Below, one piece after another: positions 38,690 to 48,035 of a DNA stretch of 64,000 nt. Source of the stretch: Corynebacterium zhongnanshanii. GTDB lineage: Bacteria > Actinomycetota > Actinomycetes > Mycobacteriales > Mycobacteriaceae. Under the pieces are notes generated by a model. It was not told the origin of the DNA. It ran no database searches and saw nothing but the letters and a program-made list of their open reading frames with translations. Position 1 is the stretch's first letter, and every line of letters begins with the position of its first letter. The stretch covers positions 1,364,001 to 1,428,000 of the forward strand of contig NZ_CP061033.1 of assembly GCF_014490575.1 (NCBI RefSeq), in the 5' to 3' direction. The position numbers and the translations under genes are program-made.

Positions 38690-40150
38690 ATGCATATAAG
38701 CTCGTCCTCCCACCGTCCAGAGTTGCACCTCACCGCAGAAACGGGCGTTTTGGAAGCGCCCGCCGGTGCCGTCATTGTCAACGGCGCAATGCACGTATTC
38801 CATCAATTCCGCCCACGCCCCACCAGCGGCTCTCGGTGGGCGCACCAATATGCACCAGTACTGTCCTATGGCTGGGATGTGTGCGACGATGTCCTCTCCC
38901 CCGAAGGCGATGAAATCGACATCCTCGCCGGATCCTCCATCCCCCTCAATCACGAAGAAACACACTCCACCAGCGTGGAGCTGTTCTTCGTCAGCACCCA
39001 GGGCGCTGACACCACCAATAACCCAGAGCTTCAGGGTAACAATGTTCCCCACAACGAGGTAGGCGCACGCACCTTCACTATCCAGCGCGCTCTCATCGAG
39101 AACCTCGAGGAGGCCGTGGACTGCTCCGACGACCCCTCCACCATCGACCCACACGTCACTCGTCTGGGCCCCATTAATGTAGACGACAGCGCCTACCCTG
39201 TAGGTCAGCTCGTCACCCCGTCCGTGATCCACGATGACTCGGACCCGGATGCTCCGTGGTTGATGCTGGCTCTGTCGCTGAGCGGCACCACCGATGCAGA
39301 GATCATCGTGCTGCGCTCCTTGAACCGCCAGGACTGGACGGTGATCGGCCCGCTGGAGATCTCCCCTGAAGCCGAGCTGCCGCAGGGCAGGCTGTTCGCC
39401 CCGCGCATCGTTCGCATGACGGACTCGGAGACCGGGGATAACAAGCACGTGGTGGTTATTACCTACCCCACGCAAGACAACCTCGTGGGCACCACCGACG
39501 GCGAGGTAGCCGGATACATCGTCGGTACCTTGACCGGAGCGTCTTTTAAGGCGGACAAGCCCCTAGCTATCTTGGACTACGGCTATGACTTCACCCGTCC
39601 ACGCATCATCCAGAACGATCCCCCCATCCTGATCGGGCTCGTAGGAGCGCACCCCTCCGAGGATGATCAGTGGGCAAACTGCCTGAGCTCTCCACGCAAC
39701 CTGACGCTGACGGACGGTCAGCTCTTCCAGGACATCATTGGCGCACCCCGTGCAGTGAAGAACTTCTCCAACCTGGGCCTGATCTGGACGGCACAGTTGG
39801 ATGCTCACAACGGCAGTGTGGTGGTGGACATCATCAACTCCGCCGACCAGACCCTGGCGACCGTCACCTACTCCGATAAGGAGCTCACGCTCGTTGTGCC
39901 GGGCAAGCAGCCACGCACTGCTCCCCTGGCAGACGCAGACTCGGACTCGATCACCATCTTCGTGGACGGCCCTCTCTGCGAGGTCTATGCCGACGGCGGC
40001 GCCACCACGCTGACCGCGACGATCGCTGTAGATCGCAAGCTCAAGGGCATGGAGATCGCTACCACCGGCGGCGCCCGAGTGATCGGCTCCTTCTCCGCGA
40101 ATGGACAGGAGCTGCAGATGCGCCTGGCTGGTACCGGCGAGGACGACTAA
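38690..40150 (+). CDS. GH32-like (invertase-fold) protein lacking the usual catalytic Asp
   Basis: 486 residues. The layout resembles glycoside hydrolase family 32 (five-bladed propeller plus C-terminal beta-sandwich): VNGAMHVFHQFRP near residue 30 corresponds to the N-terminal blade, and VDGPLCEVYADGGATT near residue 425 to the C-terminal module. However the nucleophile motif (N/D-D-P-N-G) reads LEAPAGAV and no clear R-D-P or E-C motif is present, so it may bind sugar without cleaving it. TATAAG lies 8 bases before ATG 38690 (leaderless type); GTG 38681 is an alternative. Confidence 0.7.
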   Translation: MHISSSSHRPELHLTAETGVLEAPAGAVIVNGAMHVFHQFRPRPTSGSRWAHQYAPVLSYGWDVCDDVLSPEGDEIDILAGSSIPLNHEETHSTSVELFFVSTQGADTTNNPELQGNNVPHNEVGARTFTIQRALIENLEEAVDCSDDPSTIDPHVTRLGPINVDDSAYPVGQLVTPSVIHDDSDPDAPWLMLALSLSGTTDAEIIVLRSLNRQDWTVIGPLEISPEAELPQGRLFAPRIVRMTDSETGDNKHVVVITYPTQDNLVGTTDGEVAGYIVGTLTGASFKADKPLAILDYGYDFTRPRIIQNDPPILIGLVGAHPSEDDQWANCLSSPRNLTLTDGQLFQDIIGAPRAVKNFSNLGLIWTAQLDAHNGSVVVDIINSADQTLATVTYSDKELTLVVPGKQPRTAPLADADSDSITIFVDGPLCEVYADGGATTLTATIAVDRKLKGMEIATTGGARVIGSFSANGQELQMRLAGTGEDD

Positions 40151-40185
40151 CCCGCGAACGCGAGCGGGCGTCCGCGGCTTCTGCC

Positions 40186-41085
40186 TTAGTTCGCGGAGTC
40201 AGCCTTCGCCAAACGGGTGATCGCCGCGCGGGCGGTCACCTCCATCGTCTCCGGCAGAGCCGCAATCCGCTCCTGCAGCACATCAGGGTGAATATGCCGA
40301 GCCGACGGGCTCATCCCAATCTGCGCCGCGATGGACGCCTGATCCAGCTTCATCGTGAACTCGATGACCTCGGACTCCCCCACCGGCACCAAGTGGCCAG
40401 AGGCCTGCGCAATCATGCGCTGCACCTTACCCTCTTCCACATCGATGATTCCCAGAGGCTCACGCAGCTCCGCGAGGTGACCCACCTCAGCGGTCAAGAC
40501 AACCACCTGCCCCTTCGGGGCCAAGATACGCGCAAATTCCGCCGCATTGCGTGGAGCGAAGACCACAGCGATGGCGTCGATAGAACCAGAACGGATGGGC
40601 AAGGTCGACCACGCATCGGCTACCACGGCACCCACGCGTGGGTGCGCGTGCGCCAGACGCTTCGCGGCGGCCGTGGACACGTCGATACCAATGCCGCGGG
40701 AGCCCTCAATCAGGTCCAGTGCGTGCGACAGGTAGTAGCCCGTGCCGGCGCCGACCTCCACCAGGGCGGGCTGGGCGTCCTGGGAGACCTGGGCGTCGTC
40801 CAGAACCTGCTCTACGTTGTGAGACACGGCCTCCACAAACGGCGCGAAATGGCCGCCAGAGAGGAAGGTTTCACGCGCATCGATCATGGAGGCATCGTCA
40901 CCGCTGTAGCGCAGGCCAGAGCCGCCGGCGAGGGTCACATAACCCTGACGAGCAACGTCGTAGCTATGCCCAGATGGGGACACCAGCGTGCGCCACTGAT
41001 CATCGCCAGCGGCCAACGGAGTGCCATCTACGGGATCCGCCAAGAGGTCAATCACATCAGCAAGCACTGCTTTAAGACCATCCAA
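40186..41085 (-). CDS. RlmA/TlrB-like 23S rRNA guanine methyltransferase homolog
   Basis: 299 residues. The order is that of RlmA proteins: an N-terminal region with SGHSYDVARQGYVTL (about 37-51), then SGDDASMIDARETFLSGGHF, then the SAM motif VEVGAGTGYYLSHALD near residue 107. RlmA methylates G745 or G748 in 23S rRNA. The four zinc-binding Cys/His positions of the N-terminus are mostly absent (LADPVDGTPL instead of CP-x-C), so it has lost the zinc finger and its target may differ. The frame starts at TTG 41085; a later GTG is possible. Confidence 0.75.
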   Translation of the reverse strand: MDGLKAVLADVIDLLADPVDGTPLAAGDDQWRTLVSPSGHSYDVARQGYVTLAGGSGLRYSGDDASMIDARETFLSGGHFAPFVEAVSHNVEQVLDDAQVSQDAQPALVEVGAGTGYYLSHALDLIEGSRGIGIDVSTAAAKRLAHAHPRVGAVVADAWSTLPIRSGSIDAIAVVFAPRNAAEFARILAPKGQVVVLTAEVGHLAELREPLGIIDVEEGKVQRMIAQASGHLVPVGESEVIEFTMKLDQASIAAQIGMSPSARHIHPDVLQERIAALPETMEVTARAAITRLAKADSAN

Positions 41086-41141
41086 TCATCACTATTTTTG
41101 CTCAATGCCATTCACTGTAGCGCACGTGGGGGCACCGCGTC

Positions 41142-42614
41142 TTAGCGGGACAACCAATTTATCAGCGTACGGGCGCCAAATCCGGTTCCCAGTGGGGTGA
41201 TCTCGTCAAACGTGGACTCAGCGCGGCCGGGGCCCGCGATATCCAGGTGGTAGAAAGGCACACCGCGGGTGAAGCGTCGCAGGAACATCGCCGCCGTCAC
41301 AGCACCCGGCCCCTTCGGGGTTTGGTGCACATCCGCCACGGTGGAATCAACCGCATCCTCCAGGTACTCCAGCATCGGCATCGGCCACCACCGCTCGCCC
41401 ACCACGGCGCCGCGTCGGGCAAGTTTCACGCCCTTGCCCCAGTTGGGGGCGAATACAGCACCCACACGCAGGCCCAGGGCCAGCTTGGCCGCGCCCGTCA
41501 GAGTCGCCAGCGTCACCACAGTGGAGGGCTTGTACTTTTTCGTGCCATACGCCACGGCATCGGCCAGCAGCATCCGGCCCTCGGCGTCCGTGTTGGACAC
41601 CTCGGTGGTGATGCCACCGTAGTGCTCCACCACGTCACCGGGGCGATAGGACTTTCCATCCACCATGTTCTCCGCCATAGGGATCAGCGCCACCACCCGG
41701 CGCGGCACCTGCATCTGTGCCAAGGCCCGGAAGGCCGCCAGGACACTAGCCCCGCCGGTCATGTCCGTGCGCATGGAGCCCATGCCTGCGGCGGGCTTCA
41801 GAGAAATACCTCCAGTATCAAAGGTCACGCCCTTGCCGACCAGCAGAACCGATTTCCGTCGACGCCGCTGGCCCACCCTATCCGGGTTCCATTCCATCTC
41901 CACCAGCGCGGGCTTGTGCTTGGATCCGGCACCCACCGCGAGGATTCCACCGAAGCCCTTGGACTTCAGCCACGCCTTATCACGCACGCGCACCTTCACG
42001 CCCGGGATGTCCTCCACCGCGGTGAGGGCCTTGTTGGCCAGCCACTCAGGCGTTTTAATGTTGCTGGGGGTATTGGACAGGTCACGTGCCAGGCACGTGG
42101 CCTGTGCCAGGCGTTCGCCGTGGGCTGCGGCCTCGCTAAGCGCCTGAACGCGGGACGGGTCCGTGTGCTCGAAGACGATATTGACGGCCTGAACACGCGC
42201 CTTCTTGGTGTGCGAGGTCACGAGGGTGTGATTGCCCACCACCAGGCCTATCACCAAGGACTGGACATTGGTGACTGTCGCGGTGTCCGGGACGCGCACC
42301 TGCACGAGATGTTTCTTCGCCCGCACCGGGTGGCCTTCAATCTGCGTGGAAATACGACGCACCAGCGAGCCACCAGCGGCGCGCCATCCGTCGTCGGAGA
42401 ATTCGGCACTATCGGTCAGGTCGTGGTCGGGAGTGGGGTCTGCGGGAACGCCCGTCACCCATTCCACAGACTGCCCAGCCTGATCGAGGCGCAGCTCCAC
42501 CGTTCCTACACAGTCGTCCACGACGATGCGGGCGGAGATGACCTCGTTGCCTTCGACTGCGTCACCCACTGCGATGGTGACGGTGGGCTGTGGGATTCGT
42601 GGCAGGGCAGACAT
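41142..42614 (-). CDS. pepA: Leucyl aminopeptidase (M17)
   Basis: 490 residues. The C-terminal catalytic domain has the metal ligands in LLVGKGVTFDTGGISLKP (about 255-272), a later MTGG, and the family signature NTDAEGRMLLADAV (about 345). It removes N-terminal residues from peptides in the cytosol, using two metal ions in a hexamer. The N-terminal domain is variable. I placed the start at ATG 42614 (MSALPRIPQPTV); the open frame upstream to 42716 lacks family similarity. Confidence 0.93.
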   Translation of the reverse strand: MSALPRIPQPTVTIAVGDAVEGNEVISARIVVDDCVGTVELRLDQAGQSVEWVTGVPADPTPDHDLTDSAEFSDDGWRAAGGSLVRRISTQIEGHPVRAKKHLVQVRVPDTATVTNVQSLVIGLVVGNHTLVTSHTKKARVQAVNIVFEHTDPSRVQALSEAAAHGERLAQATCLARDLSNTPSNIKTPEWLANKALTAVEDIPGVKVRVRDKAWLKSKGFGGILAVGAGSKHKPALVEMEWNPDRVGQRRRRKSVLLVGKGVTFDTGGISLKPAAGMGSMRTDMTGGASVLAAFRALAQMQVPRRVVALIPMAENMVDGKSYRPGDVVEHYGGITTEVSNTDAEGRMLLADAVAYGTKKYKPSTVVTLATLTGAAKLALGLRVGAVFAPNWGKGVKLARRGAVVGERWWPMPMLEYLEDAVDSTVADVHQTPKGPGAVTAAMFLRRFTRGVPFYHLDIAGPGRAESTFDEITPLGTGFGARTLINWLSR

Positions 42615-42633
42615 GTGAAACAGAACAACCTTT

Positions 42634-42936
42634 CTAACTGTCGTGTGTGTTGTGGTGGTGAGGCTGGCGTTCCAGCTGTTCAAGGCGGGCGGAAATCCGT
42701 TCCAGATACGCATCAACCTGCTGTGGGTTGTACCCGCGCACGGATTGCGCGAACTGTATCTCCTGGACCGAGGAGGCTGTGATCGGGGCGTCCATGAGGG
42801 TTTTCCACGGCTCTTGGGCGTCCGGCTCCTCCAGGCGTGGCGGGTAATCTTCCTGACGCCCCACGACGGTGCCGAGCACCAGCGTCAGAAGGGCGCCGAA
42901 CACCACAGCTCCGAGGAGAGACACGATCCAAAACAT
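42634..42936 (-). CDS. Short DivIVA-domain membrane protein
   Basis: 100 residues. An N-terminal transmembrane helix (FWIVSLLGAVVFGALLTLVL) is followed by a short DivIVA-type helix with FAQSVRGYNPQQVDAYLERI near residue 66, then a His-rich tail. Such small DivIVA-like proteins occur throughout mycolate-containing actinobacteria and may sit at the pole or septum. It lies between pepA and the LOG gene on the same strand. Confidence 0.8.
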   Translation of the reverse strand: MFWIVSLLGAVVFGALLTLVLGTVVGRQEDYPPRLEEPDAQEPWKTLMDAPITASSVQEIQFAQSVRGYNPQQVDAYLERISARLEQLERQPHHHNTHDS

Positions 42937-42974
42937 AGTTAATAATCTACATCCCGGGCCCTACAGAGGCACCG

Positions 42975-43934
42975 TTAGCCGCGCTGCTGATCCCTCGGCT
43001 CGTCGCGCTGATGGCCCCGCGACTCATCGCGCTGCTGACCCAAGTGCTCCAGCGTGGCAGCCAGCTCTTCCTGCTCCTGACGAAGCTCCTCCTGGCGGAC
43101 CTTCAAGTCCTCAATGCGGCGCTCGTCTTCCTGATGCTGGTGCACCGCCACACAAAAGTTCACAGCCTCAGCAGGATCATCGGTGACGTGAATGAGGTCC
43201 ACGTCCTCCGGCGCGATCATGCCCTCCTCCACCAGGCGGGTGGTAATCCAGTCCACAAGCCCGCCCCAAAACTCCGTGCCGATCAGGATGATCGGGAAGC
43301 GTTCCACCTTCTCTGTCTGCACCATCACCAGCGCTTCGAAGAGTTCATCCAGGGTGCCGAAACCGCCCGGCAGGCACACGAAGGCCTGGGAATATTTCAG
43401 GAACATCGTCTTGCGCACGAAGAAGTATCGGAAGTTTAAGCCTAAGTCGATGTAGGGGTTCAAGCCCTGTTCCATAGGAAGCTCGATGCCCAGGCCAATC
43501 GACAAGCCTCCAGCTTCCCAACTTCCTCGGTTCGCGGCTTCCATTAGTCCCGGGCCGCCGCCGGTAATAGTGGCGTAGCCGGCTTCGTGAATCAATTTTC
43601 CCAGTTCCACGCCCGTGCGGTAGTACTGGTGGTCCTCATCAATCCGGGCTGAGCCAAACACAGTAATGGCCTTAGGAATTTTCGCCAGCGCGCCAAAGCC
43701 ATCCACGAACTCCGATTGGATGCGCATCACGCGCCACGGGTCAGTGTGCAGCCAGTCCGTGTGGGGCTGTGGGCGCAGCAGGCGCTTATCAGTGGTAGAG
43801 CGGTCGGCGCTCTCGCGTTGACGACCGCGCACCAACACAGGGCCGCGGTAGCCGAAATCGCGCTGTGGCTTGGATGACGGCGTCGATGCCGATGCTGATG
43901 TGGATGATGTGGACGAAGAAGTACTGTCGCTCAT
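42975..43934 (-). CDS. LOG family protein (TIGR00730-like nucleotide hydrolase)
   Basis: 319 residues. A Ser-rich N-terminus (about 1-25) is probably disordered. The core has ITVFGSARIDEDH, TGGGPGLMEAANRGS (about 135) and PGGFGTLDELFEAL (about 205), the PGGxGTxxE signature of LOG/lysine-decarboxylase-like proteins, which hydrolyse cytokinin nucleotides or related AMP derivatives. The C-terminal 45 residues form a Gln/Glu/Arg-rich coiled coil. ATG 43934 is preferred over an upstream frame extension. Confidence 0.9.
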   Translation of the reverse strand: MSDSTSSSTSSTSASASTPSSKPQRDFGYRGPVLVRGRQRESADRSTTDKRLLRPQPHTDWLHTDPWRVMRIQSEFVDGFGALAKIPKAITVFGSARIDEDHQYYRTGVELGKLIHEAGYATITGGGPGLMEAANRGSWEAGGLSIGLGIELPMEQGLNPYIDLGLNFRYFFVRKTMFLKYSQAFVCLPGGFGTLDELFEALVMVQTEKVERFPIILIGTEFWGGLVDWITTRLVEEGMIAPEDVDLIHVTDDPAEAVNFCVAVHQHQEDERRIEDLKVRQEELRQEQEELAATLEHLGQQRDESRGHQRDEPRDQQRG

Positions 43935-44009
43935 GGCTCTCACAGTACGTTGCTCACGCCAGCCTCGCTCGGCGACGGCTCTCACCCCACCACACGCGCG
44001 CAGCAGACC

Positions 44010-45176
44010 CTAGCTTCGCAGGAAGCTCAGCAACTGCTCACTGACCTGACGGATCTGCGATACCGGGCAATGCTCGTCCTTCGTGTGGCACAGCCCGGGA
44101 TCCCCCGGCCCAAAATTCACCGCAGGGATGTCCAATTGGGTAAAGCGGGCAACATCGGTCCAACCGAACTTCGCGCGCACATTACCCCCGGTCGCTGCCA
44201 CCAGGCTTGCGGTCGCCGGACGGTCCAACCCAGGCACCGCCGCCGGAGAGATATCGTCGATCTCCAGGCTGAACCCCTCAGCTGGCGCATCTGGAGTGCC
44301 CACACCCATCACCTCAAACAACAGATCCAAGGCCTGCTCGGCGGTACGGTGCGGAGCATAGCGGAAGTTCACAAAAGCCCAGGCCTCATCGGGGATCGTG
44401 TTCGTGGCCACGCCCGACTCAGCCATCACAGCATTAAGCCCTTCGTGGTATTCCAGGCCGTCCACGTCGACCACTTGGGCGTCGAATTGATCAACACGCA
44501 CCAGGACATGCGCCAACTTGTGCAGCGCGTTATCACCCAGCCACGAGCGGGCGGAATGGGCGCGCACCCCGTGGGCGGTGACCTTCACGCGGATCGTCCC
44601 CTGGCATCCCGCCTCGATCAGCCCGCCGGACGGCTCACCCAGCAACGCCACGGTACCCTGCAGCAGATCCGGATCGGACGAGACCAGGTGGTTCAGTCCG
44701 TTGTAACGGGAGGCGACCTCCTCCCCCTCATACAGCACCAGGGTGATGTCCCGAGTCAGGTCCTCGTCCTGGGCCATGGTCGCAAACGCATGGAGGTAGC
44801 AGGCGCACCCGGACTTCATGTCCACGCTGCCCAACCCGTAAATCACGTCCTCGCCGGCTTCCGGATCGTGCACCAGCCGGCTGGGCAGATTGTCCGCGGG
44901 AGGAACCGTATCAATGTGACCGGCCAGCACCACGCGCTCGGCAAGCCCGCGAGTGGTCCACGCCACCAGCGTGTTGCCGCGCCGGGTCACCTCGACCTGC
45001 GGAATGGAGAGCAGCACAGGCTCCAGGGCATCGGCGATCTCCAGCTCGTGGTGAGACTCGCTGTAAATGTCCACGAGCGCGCGGGTGAGCTCCACGGGGC
45101 CGTTGTTCAGAGCGTCCCACAGGGTCTGCGCTGCGGGCGGGGTTAGAGAATCAGTGTTTTTTGGGGGGATCATCAA
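44010..45176 (-). CDS. dapE: Succinyl-diaminopimelate desuccinylase
   Basis: 388 residues, M20 family. The metal-binding LAGHIDTVPPADN (about 80-92), a later EGEEVAS with the catalytic Glu, and the C-terminal H-T ligand (GLCHTKDEHCP) are present. It hydrolyses N-succinyl-LL-diaminopimelate in the succinylase branch of lysine/peptidoglycan precursor synthesis. The permease-dapD pair diverges from it, so three pathway-linked genes share one locus. Confidence 0.93.
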   Translation of the reverse strand: MMIPPKNTDSLTPPAAQTLWDALNNGPVELTRALVDIYSESHHELEIADALEPVLLSIPQVEVTRRGNTLVAWTTRGLAERVVLAGHIDTVPPADNLPSRLVHDPEAGEDVIYGLGSVDMKSGCACYLHAFATMAQDEDLTRDITLVLYEGEEVASRYNGLNHLVSSDPDLLQGTVALLGEPSGGLIEAGCQGTIRVKVTAHGVRAHSARSWLGDNALHKLAHVLVRVDQFDAQVVDVDGLEYHEGLNAVMAESGVATNTIPDEAWAFVNFRYAPHRTAEQALDLLFEVMGVGTPDAPAEGFSLEIDDISPAAVPGLDRPATASLVAATGGNVRAKFGWTDVARFTQLDIPAVNFGPGDPGLCHTKDEHCPVSQIRQVSEQLLSFLRS

Positions 45177-45212
45177 TCATCCATGCTACGTGACGTGTGT
45201 TCTAATGCTTCT

Positions 45213-46598
45213 ATGAGTACTTCTACACCCACACAAGATCAGGAGCTAGGCCGCGATCTGAAAACGCGCCACCTGACCATGATGGGACTGGGTTCGGCCA
45301 TTGGCGCGGGCCTGTTCCTCAGCACGGGCAAGGGAATCCAGGCTGCCGGACCCGCGGTTCTGTTGTCCTATATCGTCGCTGGAGTCATCGTTATTTTCGT
45401 GATGCAGATGCTGGGCGAATTGGCGTCCGCGCGGCCGGCCTCCGGCACATTCGCCACCTATGGAACCTACGCCTTCGGCAATTGGGCCGGTTTTAGTTTG
45501 GGCTGGCTGTATTGGTTCATGCTGATTATGGTGATGGGCGCGGAAATCACCGGCGCCTCGGCAATTATGGCGAATTGGTTTGGGGTGCAGCCGTGGCTCC
45601 CTGCGCTGATTGCCGTGCTGTTTTTCTCCATCGTGAACTTAGCGGGTGTGCGCGGATTCGGTGAATTTGAGTATTGGTTCGCCTTCATCAAGGTGGCCGT
45701 GATTGCGGCATTCATGCTGATCGGCTTCGGGCTGTTCTTTGGACTCTTCCCGAATTACGATTCCCCGGGCCTGTCGCACTTTTCTGACTTTGTCCCCCAT
45801 GGCATTCCGGGTGTGGCCACGGGCCTTCTGGCTGTGGCGTTCGCGTTCGGTGGCATCGAGATCATTACCATCGCCGCTGCTGAATCCGAGGATCCGTCGC
45901 GCTCCATTGCCTCTGCCACGCGTGCGGTGATTTGGCGTATTTCCGTGTTTTACCTGGGCTCCGTCTTTCTGATTACGGCATTGCTGCCGTATGAGTCCAT
46001 GGGTGAGGCCTCCGGCGCCTCCGACTCCCCATTCACCCGCGTGTTGGCGCTGGCGAACATTCCCGGTGTGGTTCCGTTCATGGAAGTCATCATTGTGCTG
46101 GCTCTGTTGTCCGCGTTTAACGCTCAGATTTACGCCACGTCTCGCCTGGTCTTCTCCTTTGCCCAGCAGGGCAATGCTCCACGCATTTTCACGTCCGTGA
46201 ATAGCTCCCACGTTCCCAATGTTGCAGTGTACAGCTCCCTGATTTTCGCGTTCGTGTCCGTGGCTTTGCAATTCTGGGGCCCCGATAACCTGATCGGCAT
46301 TTTGTTCAACATTGTGGGTGGCTCACTGTTGGTGATCTGGGCGATGATCACGTTGTCCGAAATTAAATTGCGCCCCGAGCTGGAAGCCGAAGGCACGCTG
46401 GTTGTCCGCATGTGGGGTTACCCCGTACTTCCGTGGATTACCGTGATTCTCCTGGCCGGTTTGGCAACCCTGATGCTGTGGGATGGCGACGCTCGCCCGC
46501 AGTTACTGTTCGCCATCGGCACCTTCGTGGCATTGTCCGTCCTGGGCCTCGTCATCGCCGGCCGCTCGAAGAACCCTGCTCACACCCCCGAGGCGTAA
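45213..46598 (+). CDS. Amino acid permease (APC superfamily, AAT-type)
   Basis: 461 residues, about 12 transmembrane helices. The first helix has the substrate motif MMGLGSAIGAGLFLSTGKGI, and an amino-terminal soluble stretch (QELGRDLKTRHL) typical of AAT transporters such as AroP or CycA. The substrate is unknown; its position between dapE and dapD suggests a role linked to lysine or diaminopimelate, an inference. ATG 45213 is preceded by TCTAAT and 6 bases; ATG 45183 is an alternative. Confidence 0.88.
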   Translation: MSTSTPTQDQELGRDLKTRHLTMMGLGSAIGAGLFLSTGKGIQAAGPAVLLSYIVAGVIVIFVMQMLGELASARPASGTFATYGTYAFGNWAGFSLGWLYWFMLIMVMGAEITGASAIMANWFGVQPWLPALIAVLFFSIVNLAGVRGFGEFEYWFAFIKVAVIAAFMLIGFGLFFGLFPNYDSPGLSHFSDFVPHGIPGVATGLLAVAFAFGGIEIITIAAAESEDPSRSIASATRAVIWRISVFYLGSVFLITALLPYESMGEASGASDSPFTRVLALANIPGVVPFMEVIIVLALLSAFNAQIYATSRLVFSFAQQGNAPRIFTSVNSSHVPNVAVYSSLIFAFVSVALQFWGPDNLIGILFNIVGGSLLVIWAMITLSEIKLRPELEAEGTLVVRMWGYPVLPWITVILLAGLATLMLWDGDARPQLLFAIGTFVALSVLGLVIAGRSKNPAHTPEA

Positions 46599-46619
46599 AG
46601 AAAGGTAGTATCGACAACC

Positions 46620-47576
46620 ATGACTGGAGCTATTGGAACTGGATACGCAACCCTGACCGCCGAGGGCGATGTCCTCGACGTCTTGTTCACCGAATTCGCA
46701 TTGTCGACCGACGCCACGGCCTCCGGTACCGAACAATCTCATGAGGGTCCCCTGGCCGGCACTGATGAGGTTCGCGGCACCACCCGCGTGCATGTTCGTA
46801 CCGTCATCGAGGATCTTGAGGCAGCCCCTGCGGACACGTTCGATGCCTACCTGCGCCTCCACTTGATCTCCGGACGTGAGATCAAGCCTCATGGCTGCAA
46901 CCTGGATGGGGTGTTCGGAAAGCTCAACAATGTTGTGTGGACCAACCACGGCCCCTGCAAGGTGGAGGGCTTTGCTGCGGTGCGCGAGCGCCTGCAGGCA
47001 GAGCGCGGTCCTGTGACCGTGTACTCGGTGGACAAGTTCCCACGCATGGTGGACTACGTGGTGCCGACCGGTGTGCGCATCGGCGACGCCGACCGCGTAC
47101 GCCTGGGCGCGCACCTGGCTGAGGGCACGACCGTGATGCACGAGGGCTTCGTAAACTTCAACGCCGGCACCTTGGGAAGCTCCATGGTGGAAGGCCGTAT
47201 CTCTGGTGGTGTTGTTGTGGGCAACGGCTCCGACGTGGGTGGCGGCGCCTCCATCATGGGCACCCTGTCCGGCGGCGGCAAGCAGGTCATTTCCGTGGGC
47301 GAGCGGTGCCTGCTGGGTGCTAACTCCGGCATCGGCATTTCCATTGGCGATGACGTCACCGTGGAAGCTGGGCTGTATCTCACCTACGGAACCAAGGTTG
47401 TGGTCCGCGGTGCTGTGGCTGAGCTTGTGGGCGCCGAGGAGGGCGCTGCAGTGAAGGCTGCGGAACTGTCCGGGCAGTCTAGCATTCTGTTCCGACGCAA
47501 CTCCGTCTCCGGTGAAGTGGAGGCCGTAGTAAACACCAATGCTGTGGAGCTCAACGAGGATCTGCACAAGAATTAA
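46620..47576 (+). CDS. dapD: Tetrahydrodipicolinate N-succinyltransferase
   Basis: 318 residues, the long actinobacterial DapD. It transfers succinyl from succinyl-CoA to tetrahydrodipicolinate. The central left-handed beta-helix shows hexapeptide repeats from about 160-260 (VRLGAHLAEGTTVMHEGFVN, GSSMVEGRISGGVVVG, GANSGIGISIGDDV). The gene lies 21 bases after the permease and is closed by a terminator. Confidence 0.95.
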   Translation: MTGAIGTGYATLTAEGDVLDVLFTEFALSTDATASGTEQSHEGPLAGTDEVRGTTRVHVRTVIEDLEAAPADTFDAYLRLHLISGREIKPHGCNLDGVFGKLNNVVWTNHGPCKVEGFAAVRERLQAERGPVTVYSVDKFPRMVDYVVPTGVRIGDADRVRLGAHLAEGTTVMHEGFVNFNAGTLGSSMVEGRISGGVVVGNGSDVGGGASIMGTLSGGGKQVISVGERCLLGANSGIGISIGDDVTVEAGLYLTYGTKVVVRGAVAELVGAEEGAAVKAAELSGQSSILFRRNSVSGEVEAVVNTNAVELNEDLHKN

Positions 47577-47605
47577 GCGTCTGACCGCGCCTTATTTTTC
47601 ACCAA

Positions 47606-47648
47606 GAAGCACCCACTGAATTATCAGTGGGTGCTTCATCATTTTTAC
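47606..47648 (+). terminator. Rho-independent terminator of dapD
   Basis: A perfect 14-bp stem (47606-47619 with 47624-47637), loop ATTA, then ATCATTTTTA. It also faces the 3' end of the small membrane gene on the other strand. Confidence 0.9.
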
Positions 47649-47676
47649 GGGGTAGGCACTACCTGCGAGGTAAGCA

Positions 47677-47904
47677 CTACAGATGTATGAGTGTGTATAT
47701 TGCCCAGGATCCGAATAAGAAGACCGGGGGAAGAAGGATGACATACACTCCTAGAACAGCCAGCTTGACGGACTTCGCACGGATACCGAAGATAAGCGCC
47801 ACAATCCCACAGCCAAGGACAGCCCACCAGTGATATAGATCGTTATCGTTGATCACGAAGGCGCCGATGACGGCGACGAGAATCCCGACAATCGCCGCAC
47901 CCAC
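47677..47904 (-). CDS. Small membrane protein with doubtful start (possible frameshift)
   Basis: 75 residues from GTG 47904, with three hydrophobic segments and an NDNDLYHWWAV loop. There is no ribosome site. The same frame stays open upstream and encodes PGRSSQYTSSERIAVGAAI, which looks like genuine coding sequence, but contains no start before a stop. The only good ATG (47972, minus strand) is one base out of frame, with ATATTT between. The gene may therefore be a 5' frameshift pseudogene or contain a sequencing error. The function is unknown. Confidence 0.5.
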   Translation of the reverse strand: MGAAIVGILVAVIGAFVINDNDLYHWWAVLGCGIVALIFGIRAKSVKLAVLGVYVILLPPVFLFGSWAIYTLIHL

Positions 47905-48035
47905 TGCGATGCGTTCGCTGCTGGTGTATTGAGACGACCTGCCAGGACGGACTGAAATATTTCCTGAGTCATTATTTCACTCTAGCCCATTTTTTGCACA
48001 AAATCAATAGATTTGAAAAAATAGTTCGCAAACGT

